Program-made: the position numbers and the translations under genes
In this document: piece by piece, positions 17,417 to 25,465 of the stretch
How the letters are laid out: every line of letters begins with the position of its first letter
Position numbering within the stretch: position 1 is the first letter of the stretch
The notes under the pieces: model-generated
What the model saw: only the letters and a program-made list of their open reading frames with translations
Database searches by the model: none
Told to the model about the DNA's origin: nothing
Assembly (NCBI RefSeq): GCF_003258355.1
Contig: NZ_QKPO01000011.1
Span: 155,375-219,374, forward strand
Direction of reading: 5' to 3'
DNA from: Confluentibacter sediminis
GTDB lineage: Bacteria > Bacteroidota > Bacteroidia > Flavobacteriales > Flavobacteriaceae
DNA length: 64,000 bases

Positions 17417-18952
17417 CTAAAACTTAATTCCGAATCCGGTATATACCCCAATAAAATAAGGTTTAAAATCACCAGATGTATCATTGAATGTGTTGATTTG
17501 ATATTTAAACATAGGCTCTAAATTCAAATTTATTTTTTTAGAAACCTTATAGTCTAAACCAAAACCAAAATTGGCACTATAACTGGTTTTATTAATGTTG
17601 CTTGCTTCTCCAAGACGTGTTTTGTTTCCTTCAAAATCTGAAGACAATTCATTGTCACTTAAAAAGAATGAGCTAAAACCACCTATAACATTTACGCCTA
17701 ATTTTTTATCAGACAACAGATATTTAATTTCTAATGGGATTTCAATAAAACTTAATGATTGATTGATTGATGTGCTTATACCTGTAGTTGTCGCGAACGA
17801 TAGAGAGCTTTTATTAGCAAAATTTTGAGTGCTTAAAACAGTGACATCACTGGCGGTATTATTTATTTCAGGTTTTACATTTTTTAAAACACTAATACTT
17901 GAGCGACCGTTAAGTGATTGAACCAGTACCACATCATTTGTATTATAACCTAAATTTACTTTATTAACTCCCGAACGAATACTTATCTTATTATTTATAG
18001 CGTAACTGGCACTGATACCATAACTCATATTGGTTTCAGAACTCTTAGAATTATTATTAAACTGAGGATCAATGGAAGAGCCTTTACCCAAACTGTTGAA
18101 AAAAACAGGCGCAGCGTTTGGGGTAACACTCCACCTATTTAAATTCACTTTTTCTTCTTCATCATTATTTTTGGCTATTTCTATGGCTTCTTCAATAGTA
18201 AGCTTATTTTGTTCTTTTTCGTTTGTTTTTGCTTTGTCCGTTTGAATTATTTCAGCATCAGCAATGTTTGATTCTTTATTGGTTTTAAACAGATTGTCAA
18301 TTTTAGTTTTGTCTACTTCAGCGGTATTAGTCTCAGATGGCTTATTTGTCTTTTCTTCTGAAGTGTTTGCGATTTCAATGGTGCTTTCTGCATTGTTTTT
18401 TGTTCTAGACAAGTTATTGTTGTTGCTTGATTTTTTATTGGATCTACTACTTGAAGAATCATCTGTTGTTTTGCCATCATTTTTTGATGCATTATCTGCC
18501 ACGGATGATACATTTGATGGATTCAATACTTTTTGATTTCTATTGATTATTCTGTTATCATGAGTCGACTTATTTGAATCCGTTTCAGAAGTATTATTAC
18601 TGGTAATGGTTTCTGTGTTTCTTATGATGTTATTATTGCTTGGATTGTTATAATCTCCAGTTGTATTTACACTATCTATTTGATTCAAATCCGTGTTTTC
18701 ATCAGTGTCTACCACTTGATGTTGGTATTTATCCGTAGGTAAATCATCATTAAAATAACCATTGCCAATAGTTAACAATAACAACAATAGAGCAGCAACG
18801 CCAGCATAACGCCACCAAATAGGGATAACCCTACGTTTCTTTTTCTCTTTTAATTGGGCTTCAATACGTTTCCAAACAGCGTCGTTAGGAGCTTCTTCAA
18901 AATCCTTGAAGGCTTCCTGAAACAATCTGTCTATATGTTTATTATCACTCAT
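17417..18952 (-). CDS. Anti-sigma-like segment fused to outer-membrane beta-barrel
   Basis: I start at the ATG giving MSDNKHIDRLFQEAFKDFEE (511 residues), 1 nt after the sigma-factor stop. A longer frame would overlap the sigma gene. Residues 1-44 are a charged segment with FEEAPNDAVWKRIEAQLKEK, like the cytoplasmic part of Bacteroidota anti-sigma proteins. One transmembrane helix follows (about 46-64, AGVAALLLLLLTIGNGYF). Residues 65-270 are a Asn/Ser/Thr/Lys-rich linker. Residues 273-511 form an outer-membrane beta-barrel-like domain (PF13568 type) that ends in GFGIKF with a terminal Phe, the usual BAM signal. The polypeptide would thus touch cytoplasm, periplasm and outer membrane. Anti-sigma activity is inferred from position and the N-terminus. 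Confidence 0.75.
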   Translation of the reverse strand: MSDNKHIDRLFQEAFKDFEEAPNDAVWKRIEAQLKEKKKRRVIPIWWRYAGVAALLLLLLTIGNGYFNDDLPTDKYQHQVVDTDENTDLNQIDSVNTTGDYNNPSNNNIIRNTETITSNNTSETDSNKSTHDNRIINRNQKVLNPSNVSSVADNASKNDGKTTDDSSSSRSNKKSSNNNNLSRTKNNAESTIEIANTSEEKTNKPSETNTAEVDKTKIDNLFKTNKESNIADAEIIQTDKAKTNEKEQNKLTIEEAIEIAKNNDEEEKVNLNRWSVTPNAAPVFFNSLGKGSSIDPQFNNNSKSSETNMSYGISASYAINNKISIRSGVNKVNLGYNTNDVVLVQSLNGRSSISVLKNVKPEINNTASDVTVLSTQNFANKSSLSFATTTGISTSINQSLSFIEIPLEIKYLLSDKKLGVNVIGGFSSFFLSDNELSSDFEGNKTRLGEASNINKTSYSANFGFGLDYKVSKKINLNLEPMFKYQINTFNDTSGDFKPYFIGVYTGFGIKF

Positions 18953-18953
18953 T

Positions 18954-19496
18954 CTATAATGACTGTAAATGTTGTTGTGTTCTATAATTTTCAATGGTTT
19001 GCTTCAAAGTCTGTCTAGCTCTTGATAAATTCGATTTTGAAGTTCCTATGTTAATTTTTAGCATCTCAGCTATCTCATTATGAGAATAACCATCCAGCAC
19101 ATACAAATTAAAAACAAGTCTATATCTGTCTGGTAATTCTTGGATAATCTTTAAAAGATAATTTAGGGAGATGTTATCTTCGTCTATTTCCAATTCAACG
19201 TCTTCCGTTATATTATCATTTATAATCTCAAAAACCTTTTCATTTCTATAACGTTGTAAGGCGGTGTTAATCGTAATTCGTTTCAACCAACCTTCAAAAG
19301 AGCCTTTGTTTTTATATTGATCAATTTTATTGAAAATAGTTAAAAAAGCATCTTGCAAATTATCTTCCGCTTCGGCATAGTTGCGCGAATACTTCAAGCA
19401 TATGGGGAACAATTTACTCGCATAGAGTTTATAGAGGTCTCCTTGTGCTTTGGTATCATTAATTTTACAATTTTCTATGAGTTGATTTAAACTCAA
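18954..19496 (-). CDS. ECF-family RNA polymerase sigma factor
   Basis: This 180-residue sigma-70 family protein has region 2 (about 17-80, YKLYASKLFPICLKYSRNYA then EAEDNLQDAFLTIFNKI, WLKRITINTAL) and region 4 (about 115-170, LPDRYRLVFNLYVLDGYSHN then EIAEMLKINIGTSKSNLSRA). There is no SnoaL-like tail. It directs transcription of a small regulon in response to an envelope signal. It sits 33 nt after a lipoprotein gene and 1 nt before the anti-sigma/beta-barrel gene. A promoter-like motif CGCAACC-N15-CATCTA precedes the operon, which suggests autoregulation. Confidence 0.92.
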   Translation of the reverse strand: MSLNQLIENCKINDTKAQGDLYKLYASKLFPICLKYSRNYAEAEDNLQDAFLTIFNKIDQYKNKGSFEGWLKRITINTALQRYRNEKVFEIINDNITEDVELEIDEDNISLNYLLKIIQELPDRYRLVFNLYVLDGYSHNEIAEMLKINIGTSKSNLSRARQTLKQTIENYRTQQHLQSL

Positions 19497-19529
19497 ATTA
19501 AACTCAGATTAATTAATGTTTAAGTTAGT

Positions 19530-19940
19530 TTATTCAGTCACGGGTACTTCTATGGTTAAATATTGGTCTACACCATCAGCATCTTCACCTTGCCAAAATT
19601 TAAAAATATAACTCCCATTGCTGGTTACATGAAAATTAAAAGAGGCTTCCACCAATTCATTCTCTAAATCTTCACAGTCACTTTTTAAAAATTTATAATC
19701 AATAACAGCAACTGTACGGATATTATTTTCTTTGTCATAATAAAATTCTCTAAATGAATGACAGGTAGAGGGTTTAAAATAACTAACCGTAATGGGATAT
19801 GTTTCTCCAATGGTAAATGAATCTGGGATATCAACGCTTTCAATAGGCAATATTTCTAAATTGAAATCATCGCGATCATTGTCTAAACTACAAGACCCCA
19901 TTAAAATTAATATAAAACTAAGAATTAAAAATTTTTTCAT
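19530..19940 (-). CDS. Small lipoprotein in the ECF sigma operon
   Basis: This 136-residue protein has a signal peptide and lipobox LMGSC (Cys17). The mature part reads as a beta-sandwich-like domain with two further cysteines (STCHSF and KSDCED) that could form a disulfide, and ends YLTIEVPVTE. I recognise no family. It is the first gene of the likely operon lipoprotein, sigma, anti-sigma. Its promoter-like motif lies about 40 nt upstream, so it is probably a target of the sigma factor. It may be a periplasmic sensor or simply an envelope stress protein. Confidence 0.7.
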   Translation of the reverse strand: MKKFLILSFILILMGSCSLDNDRDDFNLEILPIESVDIPDSFTIGETYPITVSYFKPSTCHSFREFYYDKENNIRTVAVIDYKFLKSDCEDLENELVEASFNFHVTSNGSYIFKFWQGEDADGVDQYLTIEVPVTE

Positions 19941-19980
19941 AACAAATAAAAGATTTGGAATTTATAATAGCTTTTATTGC

Positions 19981-20007
19981 TAGATGCATAAAAAGTTAAA
20001 AGGTTGC
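19981..20007 (-). promoter_or_regulatory. ECF-type promoter motif, lipoprotein-sigma-anti-sigma operon
   Basis: The minus strand reads GCAACC (20007-20002), a 15-nt spacer and CATCTA (19986-19981). The AAC in the upstream block is the hallmark of ECF sigma -35 elements. The same two blocks with the same spacing occur at 21143-21169, and they share CGCAACCTTT and TG before CATCTA. The predicted transcription start is about 34 nt before the lipoprotein ATG. Confidence 0.6.
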
Positions 20008-20017
20008 GTTATGAAAT

Positions 20018-20045
20018 AAAAAAATCCCGAGAAGTTTCGGGATTT
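20018..20045 (-). terminator. recA terminator
   Basis: Perfect 9-bp stem AAATCCCGA / TCGGGATTT (20022-20030 and 20037-20045). On the minus strand it is followed by a run of T (20024-20018), 12 nt after the recA stop and just before the ECF promoter motif. Confidence 0.85.
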
Positions 20046-20056
20046 AAAAAATTAAT

Positions 20057-21073
20057 TTAATCTTCTGAAGAAGATGCCGCCTTGGCTATTTTTCTAACCT
20101 TGGCTTCAAGTTCGTCCATAAGTTCTGGATTGTCTTTTATAAGTGCTTTTACAGCATCTCTACCTTGTCCTAATTTAGTGTCTTCATAACTAAACCAAGA
20201 ACCACTTTTTTTAATGATTTCATTGTCTACAGCAATATCCAGTATTTCCCCAACTTTAGAGATGCCTTCGCCATACATGATATCAAATTCAGCTGTTTTA
20301 AAAGGAGGTGCTACTTTGTTTTTTACAACCTTAACTCGCGTTTTATTTCCAGTAACATTACCATCAGTTTCTTTTATTTGTGTGGAGCGACGAATATCCA
20401 ATCTCACAGACGCATAAAACTTAAGCGCATTACCTCCCGTTGTGGTTTCAGGATTTCCAAACATCACGCCAATTTTTTCACGCAATTGGTTAATAAAAAT
20501 AACCGTACAATTGGTTTTGCTAATAGAACCTGTTAATTTTCTTAAGGCTTGAGACATTAAACGTGCATGTAATCCCATTTTAGAATCGCCCATTTCACCT
20601 TCAATTTCACTTTTTGGCGTTAATGCAGCAACAGAATCTATAACCACAATATCGATAGCACCAGAGCGGATTAAATTATCGGCAATTTCTAAAGCTTGTT
20701 CACCGTTATCTGGTTGAGAAATAATTAAATTGTCAATATCTACACCCAATTTTTGTGCATAAAACCTATCAAAGGCGTGTTCTGCATCAATAAAAGCAGC
20801 AATACCGCCAGCTTTTTGGGCTTCAGCAATGGCATGCAATGTCAATGTTGTTTTTCCAGAAGATTCTGGTCCGTAAATTTCAATAACACGACCACGAGGG
20901 TATCCACCAACGCCTAAAGCAATATCTAAGCCTAGAGAACCAGATGAAATGGCTTCAACATCTACTACCGCAGAATCACTCATTTTCATGACCGTTCCTT
21001 TTCCGTATGCTTTATCTAATTTATCTAATGTAAGTTTAAGCGCTTTTAATTTTGCTTCTTTTTCGTTGCTCAT
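20057..21073 (-). CDS. recA: Recombinase RecA
   Basis: This 338-residue protein is the ATP-dependent strand-exchange protein of homologous recombination. The Walker A motif is GPESSGKT near residue 69, Walker B is [11 protein letters not shown] near 140, and loop L2 contains [20 protein letters not shown]. Length and sequence are canonical. The acidic C-terminal tail is present but short. It is a single gene, ending at its own terminator. No LexA gene is in the window, and I see no clear SOS box. Confidence 0.98.
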   Translation of the reverse strand: MSNEKEAKLKALKLTLDKLDKAYGKGTVMKMSDSAVVDVEAISSGSLGLDIALGVGGYPRGRVIEIYGPESSGKTTLTLHAIAEAQKAGGIAAFIDAEHAFDRFYAQKLGVDIDNLIISQPDNGEQALEIADNLIRSGAIDIVVIDSVAALTPKSEIEGEMGDSKMGLHARLMSQALRKLTGSISKTNCTVIFINQLREKIGVMFGNPETTTGGNALKFYASVRLDIRRSTQIKETDGNVTGNKTRVKVVKNKVAPPFKTAEFDIMYGEGISKVGEILDIAVDNEIIKKSGSWFSYEDTKLGQGRDAVKALIKDNPELMDELEAKVRKIAKAASSSED

Positions 21074-21102
21074 TTTATTTTTATTTTCTGAAGTAATGGA
21101 TG

Positions 21103-21133
21103 CTAAAATAGTATAAGTTTTTTCATCTTACAA
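21103..21133 (-). promoter_or_regulatory. Candidate recA promoter
   Basis: The minus strand reads TTG (21133-21131), a 20-nt spacer and TATTTTAG (21110-21103), one base off TAnnTTTG, about 30 nt before the recA ATG. It lies next to, and divergent from, the ECF-like promoter at 21143-21169. Confidence 0.35.
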
Positions 21134-21142
21134 TTTTATCAC

Positions 21143-21169
21143 GCAACCTTTATGAACATTTTGCATCTA
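21143..21169 (+). promoter_or_regulatory. ECF-type promoter motif before a candidate small RNA
   Basis: GCAACC (21143-21148), a 15-nt spacer and CATCTA (21164-21169). This is the same arrangement as the motif before the sigma operon at 19981-20007. No protein gene follows within 290 nt. What follows is an intrinsic terminator at 21346-21377. Confidence 0.55.
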
Positions 21170-21175
21170 CTAATT

Positions 21176-21377
21176 AAAGTGGGGAAATTTTTGCTATGAA
21201 ATGATTCCATAATTGAAATTAATTAACGCTTAGGTGTTTCTTTTACCGTGATTTTAACAGTAAGTGTTAATTCGATAGTGACTAATTTAGTCAAAAATAA
21301 CTTTATGAAAAAGTAGAATATCAAAAAAATGGTTAGTTAGTCTGTAAAGCACTTTGTTTTGGCAAAGTGCTTTTTTT
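21176..21377 (+). ncRNA. Candidate ECF-driven small RNA
   Basis: The 387-nt gap between recA and trhO has no credible protein gene on the plus strand. The only ORF of note is a 23-codon GTG frame at 21248. The stretch runs from an ECF-type promoter motif to a strong plus-strand terminator and holds two short dyads, TTAACA / TGTTAA (21254-21270) and TGACTAA / TTAGTCA (21279-21293). A transcript of about 200 nt is predicted. By analogy with sigma-E dependent RNAs of enterobacteria it might control outer-membrane protein mRNAs, but no target is shown. Confidence 0.4.
21346..21377 (+). terminator. Orphan plus-strand terminator
   Basis: 11-bp stem AAAGCACTTTG / CAAAGTGCTTT with a 6-nt loop, then a T run to 21377. 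It points rightwards, and no plus-strand gene ends upstream, since the nearest gene (recA) runs left. It therefore implies an unannotated transcript. Confidence 0.85.
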
Positions 21378-21388
21378 GTGCCATAACT

Positions 21389-21418
21389 TTTGGTCTGCTT
21401 TTAAAAATTGTACTTTTG
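21389..21418 (+). promoter_or_regulatory. Full housekeeping promoter before trhO
   Basis: TTTG (21389-21392), an 18-nt spacer and TACTTTTG (21411-21418). Both boxes match the Bacteroidota consensus fully, about 42 nt before the ATG. It lies just after the orphan terminator. Confidence 0.7.
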
Positions 21419-21460
21419 TACCTTAAAATATTTTTTTAACCTTAAAAACATTCGTATAGC

Positions 21461-22531
21461 ATGCAACTGTACAATAAATTAAGTGCTAAAGAAAGAGCCG
21501 AATTAATCGATAAAACAGGAAAAAATCGATTAACACTTTCTTTTTATCAGTATGCCAAAATAGGCAACCCACAACTTTTTAGAGATCATTTATTTCTTAC
21601 TTGGAACGCCCTTGATGTTTTGGGGAGAATTTATGTGGCGTACGAAGGCATTAATGGTCAATTGTCACTTCCGGCAGATAGATTTAATGAGTTTAAAGCT
21701 CATTTAGACACCATAGAATTTCTTAAAGATATCCGTTTAAATATTGCTGTAGAACAACACAATAAATCGTTTTTAAAACTTAAAGTCAAAGTTCGTGACA
21801 AAATTGTTGCTGACGGTTTGAATGATGATACCTTCGATGTTACTAACAAAGGCGTCCATGTAAATGCTGAAAAATTTAATGAGCTTATTGAAGACGAGAA
21901 AACCATTTTGGTCGATATGCGTAATCATTACGAAAGCGAAATCGGGCATTTTAAAAATGCCATAACACCTGACGTGGATACGTTTCGGGAATCTTTAGAT
22001 ATTATTGAAGCCGATTTAAAAGACTTCAAAGAAGACAAAAATTTGGTAATGTATTGCACGGGAGGCATCCGTTGCGAAAAGGCCAGTGCTTACTTTAAAC
22101 ATAAAGGCTTTAAAAATGTATATCAGTTAGAAGGGGGTATTATAGAATATGCCAGACAAGTAAAAGACCAAAATCTTGAAAATAAGTATTTAGGTCAAAA
22201 TTTTGTGTTTGATGATAGAAGGGCAGAGCGCATCAGTGATGATGTTATTGCACAGTGTCATCAATGTGGGGGGGCTTTTGATGTGCATACCAATTGTGCT
22301 AATGAAGCCTGTCATCTTCTATTTATACAATGCCCTAAATGCAAAGAAGAAATGGAAAATTGCTGTTCAACAACCTGTATGGAAATAAACAGATTGCCTT
22401 ACGAAGAGCAAAAAGAGTTAAGAAAAGGACAAGGCAATAGCAACGATATTTTCAAAAAAGGACGAGCAGATCATTTACCACATAAAAAAGATTTGCGTAA
22501 TATTTTTGATCATTTTAAAGTTAATAAATAG
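21461..22531 (+). CDS. trhO: tRNA uridine(34) hydroxylase, rhodanese family
   Basis: This 356-residue enzyme (YceA/UPF0176 family) makes 5-hydroxyuridine at the wobble position of tRNA in an oxygen-dependent reaction. After an N-terminal acylphosphatase-like domain (about 1-110) comes a rhodanese domain with the active-site loop YCTGGIRCEKA near residue 200. The C-terminal part has several cysteine pairs (CHQCGG, CPKCKEE, CCSTTC) that probably bind zinc. The next gene, 6 nt on, is the second known 5-hydroxyuridine enzyme, trhP, so both routes are placed together here. Confidence 0.92.
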   Translation: MQLYNKLSAKERAELIDKTGKNRLTLSFYQYAKIGNPQLFRDHLFLTWNALDVLGRIYVAYEGINGQLSLPADRFNEFKAHLDTIEFLKDIRLNIAVEQHNKSFLKLKVKVRDKIVADGLNDDTFDVTNKGVHVNAEKFNELIEDEKTILVDMRNHYESEIGHFKNAITPDVDTFRESLDIIEADLKDFKEDKNLVMYCTGGIRCEKASAYFKHKGFKNVYQLEGGIIEYARQVKDQNLENKYLGQNFVFDDRRAERISDDVIAQCHQCGGAFDVHTNCANEACHLLFIQCPKCKEEMENCCSTTCMEINRLPYEEQKELRKGQGNSNDIFKKGRADHLPHKKDLRNIFDHFKVNK

Positions 22532-22537
22532 TCTGTT

Positions 22538-23782
22538 ATGCAACACATTGAATTAATGGCACCCGCAGGAAATTTTGAATCTCTGCAAGCTGCTTTAGAT
22601 AATGGAGCAGATTCTGTTTATTTTGGCGTTGAGCAATTAAATATGCGTGCAAGAGCCTCTATAAATTTCACTTTAGAGGATTTATCAGAAATTTCAAAAC
22701 GATGTCAAGAGAAAAATGTAAGAACGTATTTAACTTTAAATACCATTATCTATGATCACGATTTATCCATTGTAAAAACCTTAATCAACAAAGCTAAAGA
22801 TGCTGGAATTACTGCTGTGATTGCCATGGATCAAGCGGTTATTATGGCAGCTCGAGAGGTAGGCATGGAAGTGCATATTTCCACTCAAATTAATATTACC
22901 AATATTGAGACAGTTAAATTTTATGCCTTGTTTGCAGATACGATGGTTTTAAGCAGAGAGCTAAGCTTAAGACAGGTAAAAAAGATTACGGAACAAATTG
23001 AAAAAGATCAAATCAAAGGTCCTTCTGGAAAATTGATTGAGATTGAAATTTTTGGTCATGGTGCTTTGTGTATGGCAGTTTCAGGAAAATGTTATATGAG
23101 TTTACATGCGTATAATTCTTCAGCAAATAGAGGGGCATGCAAGCAAAATTGCCGAAAAAAATATACGGTTATTGAACAGGAAACGGGCTTTGAAATGGAA
23201 ATTGATAATGAATACATAATGTCTCCAAAAGATTTATGTACCATCGATATTTTAGACCAGGTGGCTGATGCAGGCATTAAAGTTTTAAAAATAGAGGGTC
23301 GTGGCAGGGCTCCAGAATATGTAGCAAAAGTGATTAAGTGTTACCGAGAAGCGATTGATAGTTTAGCCAATAAAACCTATGAAAAAGTACAGGTGATTTC
23401 TTGGATGCAAGAACTTGAAAAAGTGTATAATCGAGGGTTTTGGAATGGGTATTATTTAGGACAGAAGCTAGGTGAATGGAGTAATGGTTCTGGGTCACAT
23501 GCTACTCAAAAGAAAGTGTATATTGGTAAAGGCACACATTTTTTTCCGAAGCCTCAAATAGGTGAATTTAAAATTGAAGCGTTCGATATTTCTATTGGAG
23601 ACACTATTTTAATTACGGGAGCAACAACAGGAGTTAAAGAAGTGAAGGTAAAAGAAATGATGGTTAACGATCAAAAACTGAGTAAAGGTACCAAAGGTGA
23701 TTTAGTTACCATTCCATTAGGATTTAGAATTAGACCTTCTGATAAATTGTATAAAATGGTTGAAAGTAAAGTCGAAGCTTAA
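22538..23782 (+). CDS. trhP: tRNA 5-hydroxyuridine synthase, U32 family
   Basis: This 414-residue U32 (YegQ) family protein starts MQHIELMAPAGNFESLQAAL, the conserved TIM-barrel-like N-terminus. The U32 signature EIFGHGALCMAVSGKCYMS near residue 170 and GACKQNCRKKY contain four cysteines likely to hold an iron-sulfur cluster. TrhP makes 5-hydroxyuridine at tRNA U34 using prephenate in an oxygen-independent way in E. coli. The older name is peptidase U32, but proteolysis is unlikely. The stop overlaps the ferredoxin start by one base. Confidence 0.88.
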   Translation: MQHIELMAPAGNFESLQAALDNGADSVYFGVEQLNMRARASINFTLEDLSEISKRCQEKNVRTYLTLNTIIYDHDLSIVKTLINKAKDAGITAVIAMDQAVIMAAREVGMEVHISTQINITNIETVKFYALFADTMVLSRELSLRQVKKITEQIEKDQIKGPSGKLIEIEIFGHGALCMAVSGKCYMSLHAYNSSANRGACKQNCRKKYTVIEQETGFEMEIDNEYIMSPKDLCTIDILDQVADAGIKVLKIEGRGRAPEYVAKVIKCYREAIDSLANKTYEKVQVISWMQELEKVYNRGFWNGYYLGQKLGEWSNGSGSHATQKKVYIGKGTHFFPKPQIGEFKIEAFDISIGDTILITGATTGVKEVKVKEMMVNDQKLSKGTKGDLVTIPLGFRIRPSDKLYKMVESKVEA

Positions 23783-24012
23783 TGGTAGTCATCACATTGC
23801 AACGTAATAAATGTATTGGATGTAACTATTGTGTTGAGTTGGCACCCAACCAATTCCAAATGTCAAAAAAAGACGGAAAATCTGTACTGCTTCATGCAAC
23901 AGATAAAAAAGGTTTTTTCACTTTAAAATCTAACGAAGAGCATATTTTGGAAGATTGTAACCATGCGTCAAAAGCATGTCCTGTAAAAATAATAAGTGTC
24001 AAATCTGTTTAA
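23782..24012 (+). CDS. 4Fe-4S ferredoxin
   Basis: This 76-residue protein has the cluster motif CIGCNYC near residue 12 and a distal CP in SKACPVKI, the pattern of a single 4Fe-4S ferredoxin. It is a small cytoplasmic electron carrier. Its ATG shares a base with the trhP stop (TAATG), so the two are translationally coupled. A role as electron or cluster donor for the iron-sulfur protein TrhP is inferred from this position. Confidence 0.88.
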   Translation: MVVITLQRNKCIGCNYCVELAPNQFQMSKKDGKSVLLHATDKKGFFTLKSNEEHILEDCNHASKACPVKIISVKSV

Positions 24013-24123
24013 AAAGGAGATAATATATTTTATAAACATTAGGCTACTATTTTTACTGTTTTAAAGTAAGCATAATAATCTTATCTTTACATCGAGAAGT
24101 TTTTTGAAATTATCTTTCAAAAG

Positions 24124-24160
24124 TCGAATCAGATGGTTATTCTCGCAAATGCGGGAATCC
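24124..24160. repeat. Hairpin-forming intergenic repeat
   Basis: The 211-nt gap between the ferredoxin gene and ricT contains ATTCTCGC / GCGGGAAT (24139-24146 and 24151-24158), a stem with one G-U pair and a 4-nt loop. It resembles the REP-like elements elsewhere (TCGAATC before it, GGAATCC at its end). Nothing else stands out in the gap. Confidence 0.4.
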
Positions 24161-24223
24161 AAAAAATAATTATGAACCTTCATTCGTAATAATTTAATTA
24201 TTAACGAATTCAATATATACTAT

Positions 24224-25465
24224 ATGGCTTGCACAAGTTGCTCAACTAAAGATGGACAGCCAAAAGGCTGCAAAAATAATGGTACTTGTGGTACAGACAG
24301 TTGTAATAAGCTAACCGTTTTTGATTGGTTGGCAAATATGTCGTTACCTAACGGAGAAAAACCATTTAATTGGGTTGAAGTCCGCTTTAAAAATGGAAGA
24401 AAAGAATACTATCAAAACACCGAAAACTTAACACTAAGCATAGGGGATGTGGTGGCTACACAAGCCGCTTCTGGTCATGATATTGGAATGGTTACTCTTA
24501 CAGGGGAATTAGTCCGAATTCAAATGAAACGTAAAAACATCTCAGAAACTCCTGAAGAAATTCTTAAAATTTACCGCAAAGCAAGTCAAAAAGATATAGA
24601 TATTTGGTCTGAGGCACGTGACAAAGAAGAACCCATGAAGGTAAAAGCACGCCAGTTTGCCATAGACCTAAAGCTAGAAATGAAAATTTCTGATATTGAA
24701 TTTCAAGGCGATGCCAGTAAAGCCACTTTTTATTATACAGCAGAAGAACGTGTTGATTTTCGGGAGCTTATTAAAGTTTTTGCCCGTGAATTTAGAACAC
24801 GAATAGAAATGAAACAAGTTGGTTTTCGTCAAGAGGCATCCAGACTAGGGGGTATTGGGTCTTGTGGTCGTGAATTATGTTGCTCTACGTGGTTAACAGA
24901 TTTTCGCTCGGTAAGTACTTCAGCGGCAAGATATCAGCAGCTGTCATTAAACCCACAAAAACTAGCAGGGCAATGCGGCAAATTAAAATGCTGTTTAAAT
25001 TATGAGCTAGATTCTTATCTTGATGCCCTAAAAGCATTTCCAAAAACAGAAATTAAACTTAAAACAGAAAAGGGAACGGCTGTTTGCCAAAAAACAGATA
25101 TTTTTAAAGGGCATATGTGGTATGCTTACGAAGGGGAGTGGATGAATTGGCATAAGATAACAACCGTTCAAGCGAACGAAATTATAGCCTTAAATAAGAA
25201 AAACCAACCAGTAGCAAGTTTAGAAGAATATGCTTCAGAACTTATGGAAGATACTAAATCTGAATTTGAAAACGTTGTAGGGCAAGATAGTTTAACACGC
25301 TTTGATAGTCCAAAACCCAATAACAAACGTAAAAACAATAAAAGAAAAAGGAATCCAAAAGGCGTTCTTCAAGAAAGTGCACCGCAAGAGGGTAATAAGA
25401 ATAATAAAAGAAAAAAGAATAACAGAAAACCTAAATCTCCAGGCAATAAAAATGTTCAGAAGTAA
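24224..25465 (+). CDS. ricT: RicT/YaaT-like PSP1-domain protein
   Basis: This 413-residue cytoplasmic protein has a PSP1 domain (about 70-270). The N-terminus is cysteine-rich (CTSCS, GCKNNGTC, DSC) and the body keeps the family signatures GGIGSCGRELCCSTWL and QCGKLKCCLNYE, which could hold Fe-S clusters as in the Bacillus Ric complex that promotes RNA processing. RicA and RicF are not in the window. A lysine/asparagine-rich tail (about 365-413) may bind nucleic acid. It overlaps gldH by 14 nt, so the two are coupled. Confidence 0.85.
   Translation: MACTSCSTKDGQPKGCKNNGTCGTDSCNKLTVFDWLANMSLPNGEKPFNWVEVRFKNGRKEYYQNTENLTLSIGDVVATQAASGHDIGMVTLTGELVRIQMKRKNISETPEEILKIYRKASQKDIDIWSEARDKEEPMKVKARQFAIDLKLEMKISDIEFQGDASKATFYYTAEERVDFRELIKVFAREFRTRIEMKQVGFRQEASRLGGIGSCGRELCCSTWLTDFRSVSTSAARYQQLSLNPQKLAGQCGKLKCCLNYELDSYLDALKAFPKTEIKLKTEKGTAVCQKTDIFKGHMWYAYEGEWMNWHKITTVQANEIIALNKKNQPVASLEEYASELMEDTKSEFENVVGQDSLTRFDSPKPNNKRKNNKRKRNPKGVLQESAPQEGNKNNKRKKNNRKPKSPGNKNVQK

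Noticed and set aside
21176..21377. 6S RNA or a short protein gene in the recA-trhO gap
   Set aside because: I cannot see the long rod with a central bubble expected of 6S RNA, and the only ORF (23 codons from a GTG) is not convincing.
22538..23782. U32 peptidase (collagenase)
   Set aside because: The cysteine pattern and the trhO neighbour fit tRNA hydroxylation better than proteolysis.
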